From positions 178,662,502-178,726,501 of the forward strand of contig NC_080541.1 of NCBI RefSeq assembly GCF_028640845.1: a DNA stretch of 64,000 bases, given 5' to 3'. Of this stretch, positions 40,235 to 51,370 are shown one piece after another. The position numbers and the translations under genes are program-made. Position 1 is the stretch's first letter; each line of letters begins with the position of its first letter. The notes beneath the pieces were generated by a model. The model saw only the letters and a program-made list of their open reading frames with translations. It ran no database searches and was not told the DNA's origin. This DNA is from Ahaetulla prasina (Eukaryota > Chordata > Lepidosauria > Squamata > Colubridae).

Positions 40235-40580
40235 GCCATGGCTAATTCAACACAGCCAATTCACCTTGGCCAACTCGCCACAGGACAGCTTGCCATGATT
40301 CAAGAGTTACACTAACATTTAAGAAATAGTGGAATAGGATCGTTAAAGAAAGGATGGCAAAGGAAAGGCAAAATGAAATGTGAATGTCAAAAATGTAAAT
40401 CTTTTAAAAATTATTTTAAATAATTAAATTGTTATTTATTTGAATTGTTGAATTATCCCACAGAGAGTTTTCCCGTGGCGAGTTGGCCATGGCAAGTTGT
40501 CCCATGGTGAGATGGCTGTGGTGAGTTGGCCGTGGTATATTGGCCATGGTGAGTTAACTGGTGAGTTGTCCCATTCTGAA
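40235..40580 (+). repeat. Foldback repeat made of degenerate 'gagttggccatgg' units
   Basis: The left arm (40245-40305) contains 'gccatggctaattc', 'ggccaactcgccac' and 'agcttgccatg'. The right arm (40465-40575) contains their complements many times ('gcgagttggccatggcaag', 'gtgagttggccgtgg', 'gtgagttgtccca'). The arms could pair into a long imperfect hairpin around an AT-rich loop. It resembles a MITE whose ends expanded in tandem; family unknown. Confidence 0.6.
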
Positions 40581-42663
40581 TGTGTGATCTCAGCCATTGT
40601 GGTCTGTCATGTTTTGTGATTCAGTGTGATATTTAAACTTAGCTATGGTGGCTTGTTCAATAAACTGTCATTACAGCAAATGATAGCTGTAGTGTAATAT
40701 GTGAACCCAACCATTATCAAAACTAGCTGTTAGGAAATCTGAGAAATTATGGATAAAAGAATCTAGAAATGGACATTAAACAGGCTTTAAACTTCACTAA
40801 ATACTTTCCACCTACTGGTGAAAGCCTTCCATTGCTCTCTGGAATTTAATAAAATTCCTACACTGTAAACTGTATTGTAGCAAGTCATATTTTTTCCAGT
40901 CCTGCCTGGAGGAAGAAATGAAGGCCGTGACTTTATAGCCAATTGTGTCATTTTTCCCATCCTGATCAAGTGCTCTACAGTATCACAGAATACAATCCAA
41001 GGGGAAAACAAGGAATTTTTTTTTCCTGACCAGTTCAAATCTACACTCATCCATAGAGGTTTACTGGGTGATTCGGGGTTTATTTGTTTCAGCTCTACCT
41101 AGTCTAATGTTTACTGATGTAGACAAGAATTGGCAGAAGGACTACTGTATATGGAAAGTTGAGCTCCTAAGGGAAGAAACAGGGTAGAACTGAAATAAAT
41201 TAATAAATGAACTTTATCATCTTTGAAAACTTTAAGGCATTGAAGAATATGACTGAGTTTATACAACATGTGCCTTGTGTTACTGTGCAAACTGAAACTT
41301 TGTGGTTAAACATGTTGTGTAAACCTAGAAAATTAAGCTAATTCCATAAATTATAATTAATTTAATTTTGGACAACTATTGTGAAAATAAAGTTACTTAG
41401 AAAATTTACTTCTCAAGTACTCTGATAGATCTTTTACCCCATTCCTTCTCTTCTAATGGGCATTTTTGTAACAGCAGGAAGGGTAGATTGAACAAAACCT
41501 ATCTATTTAAAAAGATTCATAGCAAATGATTTACATGAATATTCTACATGTTGAGTATTTGACTGAATGATTTACCAGCTGCTCATTAAAAATGTTGCAC
41601 CATTAATCTTTAAAAATGTAAACATATAAACATCAAAACTGTTTAACCTCTAATCTTGTGTTAGCCATGAATCAAAATTTATATATTTAAGACATAAAAG
41701 CCATAATATAATTTGCTTGTGACTTAATATGTGTGTGTGAATTCCACCAGTTCAGTTTGTAAAGCTTTATTGCTTTGGTTATATTCATAACCCACTGAAG
41801 ATATGCTTTACTGGTAGATCAAAGCTGAAGAAACTGCAACCTAAGATATTGTATCAACACAGCCTTTAAAAAATAGATTATGGACATACGATCCTCTGTC
41901 TGATCAGGCTGAAGAGCCACTTATTCCCTTCTGTACCGTAGGGTCATACATAAGTTTCTTTTAAGAAATATTTCCAGAAAGAGCAGAGAAAGCATGGAGA
42001 GGAGGCAACCAGTATATGTCAATATGTAATGTGTAGCTAATCTGTCTGGCTTCTCAGGTTCTAACACTTCTAGTGACATGCTACTTCTGGTTTTCTTGTG
42101 AAACTACAGTATAATTGTTGTATGTTGAGGTTAATTAAACTCTTCATCTATGAGCTATGTTTCCTTGGTGCCTATCAGGCAGAAAGCTTTGTTATCATAA
42201 CTACATGTAGTGCTTGTGGACAGTGGGGCCCAAATTGGCATGCTACCATTGGCTTTCTGGAACATAGTGTGGGATCTTTCCAATGAAAAACTTGCTTCTT
42301 TCCCTGTATATCCTAGTTAAGCTGAAAAAGTACTTCAACTCTGGAGCAAATGTACTTATTTTAGCTCTCTTTTATGTCAATGGAAGACATATATTTTTAA
42401 GAGTCCAAACATGCTTTTTATCATAACCACTATTATTTGTGCTTAAAAGGGGACACTTTCTCTACCACAGAAGTTCCTACCGCCACTATTACTTTGGAAC
42501 TGCTCTGCTCAATAAAACCCATTTCAGTAGGAAAAAGAGCTATATGTATCTTCTGCTTGTATAAACTATATTAAAGGATGTAAATAACATGGAATTGCAA
42601 ATTTTATCTCATAATTAGAATACTAATGTTATATTTATGAGAACATGCTCTTCTATTGCACAG
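40581..42663. other. Single-copy DNA, no gene seen
   Basis: No repeat family recognised. Open frames at 40787-41050 and 42098-42286 have no motifs. Confidence 0.5.
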
Positions 42664-42861
42664 TGGCTTTCTGAAGATCTGCAACTAATAGAGGAGAAAA
42701 TTGTTCATGGCAAAATACCAACACAACTTTTTGGAAGATTATTATTGGGATTACAGTGTAACATTAAACCGTTTCCTGGTGTGTGCTCTTGTACAACATC
42801 TTCCATTTTGACACTGTGGGTTAAATCTGTATTTCCAATGTTATATGAAAATAAAATGTGA
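42664..42861 (+). other. Candidate terminal exon (unidentified)
   Basis: 'gctcttctattgcacag' is a fair splice acceptor. The following 65 codons are open (WLSEDLQLIEEKIVHGKIP, TQLFGRLLLGLQCN ..., KSVFPMLYENKM) and stop with TGA at 42859; an AATAAA lies about 190 bases later (near 43052). I do not recognise the sequence, and the latter half is cysteine/threonine-rich without a known domain. Low confidence. Confidence 0.2.
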
Positions 42862-43814
42862 CATAATGCTCTCTTTATCTGTACATATTGTTTTCCTGTA
42901 AATTCCATAGTGATATGGTCTTTGGTTAAATTACAGTAAATGCAAGTGAATTTTGGGGTTGTGCAATTTTTTTTAAACTCTAACATTGAATTTATTTTTT
43001 TAATGTTTTGCATTGAAATTTTAAATTGTCAAATAATTTCATATACAAAGCTCAATAAAAAAAATCTTAACATGCATCCTGTTCATTCATATGGTTAATT
43101 TTATTCTGTAAGTAGTGTCTAGGAAGAAAATTCAAGATAGGTAAAATATCAGATTGCATGTGATAATCATACCAAGTAAAAAGGCAGCAATGGTTGTATT
43201 GGAGACACACAAGAGCAAGGAACAGAGAACATTCCCATGACTCCACAACAGACTACAATATGTAGCTGTATTGCCAACAAACCTTTTACTGGGGAAACTT
43301 TTTGAGTCTGAAGCAGTTAATCATTTCTCTGTGCCTTTGAGCTGAGCCAGAGCAAATCAATATCAATGATCCGCAAGCTTAAGTTGATTCACTATTCATT
43401 ATTTATTTATGAATAAATAAATAAAATAAGACTGCCCATCTATCTAATGACACCCTGGGTTGCTAATATACCATCTAAAACATCAACAACAATACATTTT
43501 CACAGAGAGAAAGATTACTAATACAGGAAGGAAGTCCTATGTGTACCTTGGTCTTCACTATTTTCATGCCCCTCAAATGTGTTAGGACTCATTCCCAAAT
43601 TTTCCATTTAGTATATTCATTAGGAGTTTATTAAGATGATTGAGAATTATGAAACATGGATAATTGTAGAAATCACTGGTTAGAAACTGGCCTTTGCTAA
43701 AAAGGCATGAATTGTATCTTTGTAATATGATTGAACTCAGATGGGTATAGCAGTATCTATTTTCCTATATCTGATCCTGCTTATCTTTTTGAGACCAGTC
43801 ACTTTCATCTTGAA
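42862..43814. other. No gene or repeat recognised
   Basis: A short A/T palindrome (ttatttatgaataaataa, about 43400-43420) may be the tail of an old LINE; otherwise nothing was seen. Confidence 0.45.
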
Positions 43815-44057
43815 AAGTGTTTCTCAACCTCAGCAACTTTCAGGTAAAGGTAAAGGTTCCTCTCGCACATACGTGCTAGTTGTTACCGATTCTAGGGGGC
43901 GGTGCTCATCTCCGTTTCAAAGCCGAAGAGCTAGCACTGTCCGAAGACGTCTCCATGGTCATGTGGCTTTAATTCACACAACTTTAAAATGTGTGGATTT
44001 CCAATTCCCAAAGTTTTGGGAATTGAAGCCAAAAGTTGCCTAGGTTGAGAAACACTG
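43815..44057 (+). mobile_element. hAT-like MITE with a second repeat inside
   Basis: The outer ends agtgtttctcaacctcagcaac and ctaggttgagaaacactg are inverted. Between them, 43841-43967 is a separate GC-richer repeat beginning aggtaaaggtaaaggttcc and containing 'gggggcggtgctcatctcc' and 'agccgaagag'. This 'ggtaaaggtaaagg' repeat is familiar from squamate sequence as a dispersed element; its class is not determined here. It is 3'-truncated. Confidence 0.65.
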
Positions 44058-45425
44058 TCTAAGTGAAAGTGTCTGGCCTCAAAAAGATAAGCAGTGTCAG
44101 ACCTGGGAAAATCCATGACTCTCAGCAAAACTGGGAATGTGAAAAAACATCCCCAAAGAAGCAGTGACAAATCATTTCTGTATTGTTGCCAAGAAAAATA
44201 CATGGTTGTGTCCATGAAAACATCAAGAGTTGATAGAATTTAAAACAGATTTTATAAGAGAGCAAAATTTTCTTAATTGAAAAACAACTTTTGAAGTTGC
44301 ACCTAAGGATCAAAGAACAACAGGTTACTCAACTATTTAAAAAAAAAAACTGAAGGAAGGGAATGTGGGATATTTTTCTCTACTAGTTGACATCTGCTTT
44401 GGAATGTGACATTGAGGAGACAGAAAAGGAAACAACAATGAGTACCTTGAATGGAGAAGAATGGAGAAGAATGGGGATGAAGACAGAGTTCCTGCCAATG
44501 GAAAAAACAGACTATCTGTAAACCCAGTACTTCAACCACTGGAAAAAAAACACACACTACTAGCTTTGCTGAAAATACTTTGTAGCTGATCCAGAAATAA
44601 ATTAGTTCAAGCCTCATACATTGCTGATGTTACTTTCAAATTTGCACTGAACCTTCTTACAGAGATACATTTAATCCCAAGGGTGTACTAATCCAAATGC
44701 CAGATTGAAGATACATAGGATAAGCATGAATGGAATAGAAAGCAAAAAACCTCTGCCCCTAAATTTCGAGTTGGGAGTGAGAGATGGAAGGCAGGAAGAT
44801 GGAACAAAGCAAATACGACAAGTTACAGCAGTCAAGGTGAGGCTTATAAGGGATGAAACGAAGTGAAGCATGTACAGCAATGTTTCTGGAATTCTTCCCA
44901 ACTCCTTAGCAGAATCCTGGCAGGTTCTAGGTCAGTAGACCAGCAGGGAGCAGGATTGGAGGATTAGATTGGACCTGTCAGTCCAACTAGAGGTGGAGCA
45001 GACAGGAAATCAATTCCACAAGAAAGCTAAAATTGCCCTTTTTTTGATTGGCTATAATAACAGAATCTTGCAAGTCTGATTGTACTGTATCTTCTCCTCA
45101 TATCTGTACTCTATATTTATCTCAGTCACTTTCAAATGTTATCTGGCTGTTGTAGGCTTTGATATTTTTGCCCAGGCAATAGCTCCGCTCAAGGTCATCC
45201 TTACTTTCTAAAATAGCATTCCAGGCCATTGCCAGCCTCCCCTATATGGATGAATTGGGGAACATTTTAGTGAAATGTTTTTCTCTAAAAGCTCAAGACA
45301 GATTCAGACCCTTTTTAATCTTGCTGTTACCCACTTTTCACACCATACCAAATTTGGTACTCCTTCCCTTTTTGGAGAGTTATCCTGCTGATGGACATTT
45401 AGATGGCATTCTCTTTCCTTGAACA
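44058..45425. other. No gene or repeat recognised
   Basis: Open frames on minus (44122-44901) show no motif; several are hydrophobic by composition only. Confidence 0.5.
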
Positions 45426-45645
45426 GCCGTATTAGTGCAGTTGATTAGAATGCACTATTGCAAGCTAACTCTGCCGACTGCCAGCAGTTCGATCCTAATC
45501 AGCTCAAGGTTGACTCAACCTTCTATCCTTCTAAGGTCGGCAAAATGAGGACCCAGATAGTTGGGGGCAATATGTTGACAATGTAAACAGTTTAGAGAGT
45601 TTGTAAAGCACTGTGAAGTGGTATATAAGTCTAAGTGCTGATCAT
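45426..45645 (+). mobile_element. tRNA-derived squamate SINE
   Basis: The tRNA-like head contains a box B-like 'cagttcgatcct'. The body reads 'aggttgactcaaccttc', 'aaaatgaggacccagatag', 'ggcaatatgttgac', 'gtaaagcactgtgaagtgg' and 'tataagtctaagtgct', then a T-rich end. This body occurs commonly in lizard and snake SINEs of the Sauria type; the subfamily is not determined. Transcription would be by RNA polymerase III and movement would depend on a LINE. Confidence 0.8.
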
Positions 45646-45885
45646 TTTTTTCATAATTGCTTTCCAATGTTCCCCTGGGATGGAAAGAAGAAAAAGATAA
45701 CAGTTTCATTTGAGTGATCTGCATTTCCTGAGATAGAAGGTTCAGTGTGTAATAATAAAAATCAATTGAATGGACACAGTAGAAAAGAATATCATATAAC
45801 AGTAGAAAAGAATATCATATAACAAAACTGGAACAGAAGCATCACAACTGCAACCCAATTGTTAAACAGTGGTATACCCCTAGGT

Positions 45886-46245
45886 CAGTGATGGCTAACC
45901 TTTTTGCCGTCACTTGCCAAAAGTGGGGGAGCATGGGAGGGGGGGCGTGCGTGCGCATACGTGTGCCCACACCCGTAATTCAATGCACCCTGCCCTCCTG
46001 CTCCCCCCGCACTATCCCAGCTTTTGGCACACGATGGTCCAGTAGGCCCGGTAGGCCTGTTTTTCGCCCTCCCCAGGTTCCAGAGGCTTTCTAGGAGCCT
46101 GGGGAGGACGAAAACAGCCTTCCCCACCCCCCGGAGGCCCTCCAGAGACCAGAAATGGCTCATTTGCCAACTTCCGGTGGGACCGAAAGGCCCAATTTTT
46201 GCTCTCCCCAGGCTCCTAGAAAGAGCCATAGGTTCACCATCATGG
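45886..46245 (+). mobile_element. hAT-like MITE, 360 bp
   Basis: The ends cagtgatggctaacctttttg and ataggttcaccatcatgg are inverted. The flanks ccctaggt (45878-45885) and acctaggt (46246-46253) agree at 7 of 8. The interior is GC-rich with CCCCAGG/CCTGGGG-type inverted pieces; open frames across it are spurious. Confidence 0.85.
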
Positions 46246-46253
46246 ACCTAGGT

Positions 46254-46944
46254 CATATTAGAAAGAACCAGGTAAAATATTAAAACAAAAAGTAAAGCGT
46301 GAAGCACAAATACTTATTAAAATAAAGGAAAACATTTGGCATTCTACAAATTAACTGGTTTTGGAGGGGCATTTTCTGCATATTTTCAGTTCAACATGTG
46401 GCAACAGTTTATGTCAGTCTTCCCAAATTATGTGCCTTCAAAATAATTTGGATGAAATTCTCAGGATTCATAGCCAAGAAGATACAGCATTTTATGATGA
46501 TAATTTAGGTCCAACTACACTACTGTGTTAGCCTTTAATTTGTCATAAGATCTCTGTTTTCTGTCACAGAACAATGTATTACATTAGTCATCTTTTTAAC
46601 TTTACTCATAATTTCAAAGTTACAATTAGCTTACTTAAAGAATGGCAAACAAATTTTAAAATTTCCAAATTTTAAAATTTCACAGACAAAAATTTCCAAA
46701 GTTCACAGAAGACATACCAGATTCAAGAAAATTCATGTTAATAAGCATTATGCATGCTATCAAAAACAGACAGAAATGATACTCGGAAAATCAGAATCAT
46801 ACATTTTAAAGTCCATTTCTGAACATCAATTAAATTCAACAAGAAATATATAAATTATAACAATACACTTGTTAATATAAAGCAAATGTAATGGTGTCTT
46901 GGAGCCTGTAAACATGAACTCTTGGCCGAGTCTTTAGTCTCTAA
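46254..46944. other. No gene or repeat recognised
   Basis: AT-rich DNA with a local 'aaattttaaaatttc' palindrome (46650-46680). Confidence 0.5.
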
Positions 46945-47103
46945 ATAGAATAGAATAGAATAGAATAGAATAGAATAGAATAGAATAGAATAGAATAGAA
47001 TTTTATTGGCCAAGTGTGATTGGACATACAAGGAATTTGTCTTGGTGCATATGCTCTCAGTGTACATAAAAGAAAAGATACGTTCATCAAGGTATAAGGT
47101 AAA
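46945..47103 (-). mobile_element. Snake-type CR1/L3 LINE 3' tail with (TAGAA)n
   Basis: About 11 TAGAA units are followed by the reverse complement of the LINE 3' UTR found at 53262-53350 ('ggccaagtgtgattggacat', 'gctctcagtgtacataaaag', 'tacgttcatcaaggt'). 5'-truncated to about 100 bases of unique sequence. Confidence 0.9.
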
Positions 47104-47169
47104 AGAATCAGATCTGGTTGGGATCTGCTACAAAACTAGAATGGACCCATGAAGAAATGTAGGCATTTG

Positions 47170-47832
47170 CCTTCAATGACATGCTGAGCAGAGACAGAGC
47201 AGCATGCAGAAGCTTCTTCTCCAGAAACACTACACTACTAACCAGAGCATATAAAACATTTGCTAGACCAATTCTTGAATACAGCTCGCCTGTCTGGAAC
47301 CCATACCTCATTTCGGACATTAATACAATTGAGCGTGTCCAGAAATATTTTACAAGAAGTGTTCTCCACTCCTCTGATTACAACAAAATACCTTATGCCA
47401 CCAGACTTGAAATCCTGGGTTTAGAAAATTTAGAACTTCGCCGCCTTCGACATGACTGAGTTTAACTCATAGAATCATCTGTTACAATGTCCTTCCTGTC
47501 GAAGACTACTTCAGCTTCGATTGCAACAATACACGAGCACACAATAGATTTAAGTTTAATGTGAACCGCTCTAATCTTGATTGCAGAAAATATGCTCTCA
47601 GTTAACAGAGTTGTTAATGCCTGGAATGCACTACCAGACTCTGTAGTCTCTTCCCAAAATCCCCAAAGCTTTAACCAGAAACTAACTACTATTGACCTCA
47701 CCCCATTCCTAAGAGGTCTGTAAGGGGCGTGCATAAGAGCACCAACATGCCTACCGTTCCTGTCCTAATGTTCCCTTTAATTGTATCCAATTTCGTATAG
47801 TTATAACATACTTATGCTTATATATTTGCTTA
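47170..47832 (+). mobile_element. LINE B 3' region, plus-strand copy
   Basis: Encodes FFSRNTTLLTRAYKTFARPI, LEYSSPVWNPYLISD, KYFTRSVLHSSDYNKIPYAT and EILGLENLELRRLRHD (47181-47459), then in another frame FNLDCRKYALS-type and LPDSVVSSQNPQSF wording, then the 3' UTR 'aaggggcgtgcataag', 'cctaccgttcctgtcct'. Stops and shifts make it defective. Its 3' end appears to resume at 48776. Confidence 0.8.
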
Positions 47833-47947
47833 TATTTATTTTATTTTATTTATTTATTTATTTATTTGTCGTAACAATATATACAAGCATTACATAAAGG
47901 ATTATATAATATATAAACATATATATGAGGAGAAACAAGGTAATATA

Positions 47948-47987
<40 letters not shown>

Positions 47988-48036
47988 TCTTTGGTTATTC
48001 GGGTTTTCTCCCGCGTAAAATTGGAAGTGTCTTGGC

Positions 48037-48070
48037 GACGTTTCGACGAAGTCTCATTCGTCATCTTCAG
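48037..48070 (-). ncRNA. Hammerhead-ribozyme-like motif, class 1 (first copy)
   Basis: Minus strand: CUGAAGA, U, helix GACGA/UCGUC around an AUGAGACU-type loop, GAAAC, GUC. The core positions (C-U-G-A-N-G-A, G-A-A-A, N-U-H) are all present; one extra U precedes stem II. Stem III would be the minimal AC/GU, a geometry that usually needs a dimer to fold. Confidence 0.5.
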
Positions 48071-48168
48071 GCTTCAGCTTCGTGCTTCTGGGAGCAATGT
48101 GTGATTTACGCGGGAGAAAACCCGAATAACCAAAGACCTACATACAAACACCCGCGAAAACCTCAGAA

Positions 48169-48218
<50 letters not shown>

Positions 48219-48267
48219 TCTTTGGTTATTCGGGTTTTCTCCCGCGTAAAATTGGAAGTGTCTTGGC

Positions 48268-48300
48268 GACGTTTGACGAAGTCTCATTCGTCATCTTCAG
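48268..48300 (-). ncRNA. Hammerhead-like motif, class 1, with one-base deletion
   Basis: Identical to the motif at 48037-48070 except that one base is missing at the stem II/GAAA junction (gtttgac on plus instead of gtttcgac). This disrupts the base before the GAAA core and would probably impair folding. Confidence 0.45.
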
Positions 48301-48350
48301 GCTTCAGCCGTGCTTCTGGGAGCAAAGTCCCAGAAGCACGAAGCTGAAGC

Positions 48351-48384
48351 CTGAAGATGACGAATGAGACTTCGTCGAAACGTC
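48351..48384 (+). ncRNA. Hammerhead-like motif, class 1 (third copy)
   Basis: Plus-strand copy with the full 34-base core, lying opposite the deleted copy across the palindrome centre. Confidence 0.5.
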
Positions 48385-48471
48385 GCCAAGACACTTCCAA
48401 TTTTACGCGGGAGAAAACCCGAATAACCAAAGATCTACAAACACCCGCGAAAACCTCAGAAAACCTCAGAA

Positions 48472-48544
<73 letters not shown>

Positions 48545-48775
48545 GAAGAAACAATAGGACAGGAACGGTAGGCACATTTGTGCTCTTATGCATGCCCCTT
48601 AGAGTCCTCTTAGGAATGTGGTGAGGTCAACCGTGGATAGATTTTGAGTAAAGCTTTTGGGGTTATGAGAAGAGACCACAGAGTCAGGTAATGCATTCTA
48701 AGCATATATAATTCTGTTACAGAAATCGTGTTTTCTGCAATCTAAACTGGAGCGGTTGATATTAAGTTTAAATAT

Positions 48776-48865
48776 ATATCGTATAGTTATTTCATGCTTA
48801 TGCTTATATATACTGTTGTGACAAATAAATAAATAAAATAAATAAAAAATAAAAAATAAAAAAGT
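48776..48865 (+). mobile_element. LINE B 3' terminus, plus strand
   Basis: 'tcgtatagttatttcatgc', 'tatgcttatatatactg' and 'ttgtgacaaataaataaata' form the end of LINE B. The phrase 'tcgtatagtta...cttatgcttatatat' also occurs at 47803-47830, so the minus-strand copy is bracketed by about 30 bases of repeated LINE sequence. Confidence 0.7.
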
Positions 48866-50052
48866 GGACTGTTCCCAAGGAGCCAATTAATTGTGGCAAG
48901 GAAAGAAAGAACAAATCCATGCTTTTTGCTGCCATCTAGCAGGTCTCTAGATTTTTCAGCCCAGTTCTGTTAACCATAATACTGACACAACTTGCTCTCT
49001 GTGTTCTGCCTCTGAAGCAGTTCCCGTGGTAAAGCAACTTTTGGTGTGCAATCTCCAGATATTGGAACAACAACTGCCTTAAATTTATTCATTAGCTTTG
49101 AAACTGACAATTACTGTTTGGATGGGAGCTCCAGCTGAATGATTCACCTCAGAATGTGGACACATCTATCTAAGGGCCCATAACAATCTATCCCCCACAG
49201 CAAAAGTGCAATGTTTATATATTTCATAGTTCAGTGAGAAGCCTACATATATGGACCATTCCATGGCAACATAATCTTTCAGCTAGGATGGTACATAAAA
49301 GGCTTTTTTGTACAATGCGATTTTCCATCCATGAGGTAGAGAGGGCTACGCTTCCTAGCCTCAAAACAAGGTAGTGTGGGTACAGCTGTCTGGAAGTCAG
49401 TAGTGTACGTATTCTAATTTGTAACAGAAAGTACTAATTTCATAAAAAGGGGCATACATTGTGGCATGCAAGAAAGGTGTATGCACATAGTGGAAAAAGT
49501 TCTAGTGCACTTAGGAAGCTCACTGAGTGACTTGTGGGCAGTTACTCTCACAATATTGTTATGGCAAAAAATAGGAAGAAGGACTGCAGTGTTGACTTCC
49601 AGAAGGACAGCTGGCTATCAGTCAAACAAATAATATTAAATAATAAACAACTGATGAAAAACTTAAGAATTTAAAAATACCTTCATCTGAATGATCCATG
49701 CACAGTGTTGAATTTTCTGCAGTGCCCTTTTGGTGTCTATTTTTAATCTGAAAATAAAACTGAAAGTTTTTCAAAAGGCTTTTCTTTTCCCCTTAAGAAA
49801 TGTAAGACCTTTCCCCTTGGTAGAAATATTCCCTGGCTACATCTTTTACTCTGCCAGGTTCCTATAATGTTCCCTCATCTTGTTACTCAGCCCGTGGGGG
49901 AGGTAATCTTAAATTGCCCTTAGCCATGCCAGTCTTAGTCATGTTTTTTCCTGAAGCTGACAGCTTCAGCTTCAAAGTGTGTCAAATCTGATATGCTTCA
50001 TTCTCTACGCTGTTGACAGTCCAGTCAGGTGACCCATTGGAGATGGTGATGG
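48866..50052. other. Single-copy DNA, no gene seen
   Basis: No recognised repeats, open frames or RNA genes. Confidence 0.5.
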
Positions 50053-50060
50053 CCTGGTTC

Positions 50061-50517
50061 CAGTGGTAAAATCCTCCAGGGCTTGCCACCGGTTTGCTGC
50101 CCGTGCATGTGCAGTGCATGCCAAACATGTGCTGCACCCACATATGCACAGCGCGCACCAAAAGCATGCTGTGTGCGTGTGCATGCACAGTCTGCACCAA
50201 AAGCACACTGATGTGCGTGCGCTGTGCATGTCAAATGCATGCTGCATGCGCGCATACTCAGTGCGCGCCAAATGCGCACTTTGCGTGGAAAAAGAAGACT
50301 TAACAAGGTAAGTAGAACAACAAGTGGTGGGAACAGCTGTGCCACGCAATTTAGATTTGCTGGATATAGGTTTGCTGAATTTAGATTTGCAAATATAAAT
50401 CATGCAGCACAGCTGATCCTCGGAAATACCGGTTCAAATGAACTAGTAGCTTTTTTTTACTACCGGTTTGCCCGAACCGGTAGCTTTTATCACTTTATCA
50501 CAAGCATTTCACCACTT
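50061..50517 (+). mobile_element. hAT-like MITE, 457 bp
   Basis: The ends cagtggtaaaatcc and gcatttcaccactt are inverted. The flanks cctggttc at 50053-50060 and 50518-50525 are an exact 8-bp duplication. The left half contains degenerate tandem units of about 30-40 bases rich in 'gcatgtgc', 'cagtgcgcgcca' and 'accaaaagcac'; the right half has 'gaaccggtagc' and its inverse. The multi-frame open frames here (50005-50541) follow from the tandem repeat. Confidence 0.92.
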
Positions 50518-50525
50518 CCTGGTTC

Positions 50526-50970
50526 CTATTGGCCATGTTAGGCTGGTATGGGCACAGGGAATTCCCACTTGAGAATTGTCCTCCACAACCATTCTCTTGT
50601 TCTGCTCCCCAGAAAGTGCTTGGTAGATGTTGAGCTGTGAAGAGTGTTCTTCTGAAAGCAGGGCTGTTTCAAAACCTCGAATCATGGAAAACCCACTAAA
50701 CAGTTTGCTCAGCAAACTTGCAAGATGAAGTTGAGATGGAGATGGAGTAGGGAAGGCACTAGTCATTTCACTTAATGAATAGAGAATGGAGGGCTTACGC
50801 CTTTTAATTGTGCAAAAATGAAATGACTGCAGAAAAAGATCCTCAGCTACAACCCCACAAAACTAGGGGAAATTGACATATATGTACTTTACCCATTTGG
50901 GTAATGGTGTTTGCATGTATGATCCAGCTCTTTTTCCCAGTGCTTGGTTTTCATTTATCTGGAAAAAGAG
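50526..50970. other. No gene or repeat recognised
   Basis: Nothing supported. Confidence 0.5.
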
Positions 50971-50972
50971 TA

Positions 50973-51370
50973 CAGGTAGTCCTTGAATTATAGCTACAAT
51001 TGAGCCCAAAATTTCTATTGCTAAGTGAGAAATTTGTAAAGTGAGTTTTGCCCCATTTTATGACTTTTCTTGCCACATTTGTTAAGTGAATCACTGCAGT
51101 GCTTAAATTAGTAACATTTGTTAAGTGAATCCGATTTCCCCATTGACTTTGCTTGTCAGAAGGTCGCAAAAAGGGACCACGTGACTCCAGGACACGTGAC
51201 GGGACAGTTACAAATGTGAGTCCATTGTCAAGCATCCAAATGTAAATCATGTGACCATGCGGATGCTGCAACAGTCATAAGTCTGAAAAATGGCCATACG
51301 TCACTTTTTTCAGTGCTGTTGTAACTTTGAATGGTAACTAAGTGAACTATTATAAGTCGAGGGCTACCTG
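50973..51370 (+). mobile_element. TA-flanked-family MITE
   Basis: It begins caggtagtccttgaattatag after TA (50971-50972) and ends gtcgagggctacctg at 51370. The right-hand dinucleotide is TG. Internal order matches 32708-33099. Confidence 0.8.

Larger units (their letters stand above)
47950..48541. mobile_element. Two inverted hammerhead-bearing modules in (TA)n tracts (probably Penelope-like)
   Basis: Three TA tracts (47950-47985, 48177-48216, 48476-48541) bracket two inverted-repeat modules. Each arm ends 'ggtctttggttattcggg' / complement and contains 'ttctcccgcgtaaaattgg' and 'gtgtcttggcgacg'. Module one (47986-48176) has one full arm and one shortened arm; module two (48217-48475) is a near-perfect palindrome centred at about 48327. 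The association with Penelope-like elements is inferred from the hammerhead motifs. No protein-coding part is present. Confidence 0.6.
47833..48775 (-). mobile_element. LINE B 3' end, minus-strand copy split by ribozyme-like modules
   Basis: 47833-47949 is the 3' UTR and tail (tttgtcgtaacaatatatac ... 'gaggagaaacaaggta'), and 48542-48775 continues with 'ggggaagaaacaataggac', 'ggaacggtaggcac' and the C-terminal coding region. At 61790-61830 an uninterrupted copy reads straight through this point with a short 'catatatata'. The intervening 47950-48541 is therefore an insertion or expansion in that TA tract. Confidence 0.75.

Noticed and set aside
44122..44901. Series of hydrophobic minus-strand frames
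   Set aside because: No start context, motifs or splice sites; hydrophobicity follows from T-rich composition.
50005..50541. Cys/His-rich overlapping frames that might suggest a metal-binding protein
   Set aside because: They lie inside a MITE with exact 8-bp duplications and arise from its 'gcatgtgc' tandem units.
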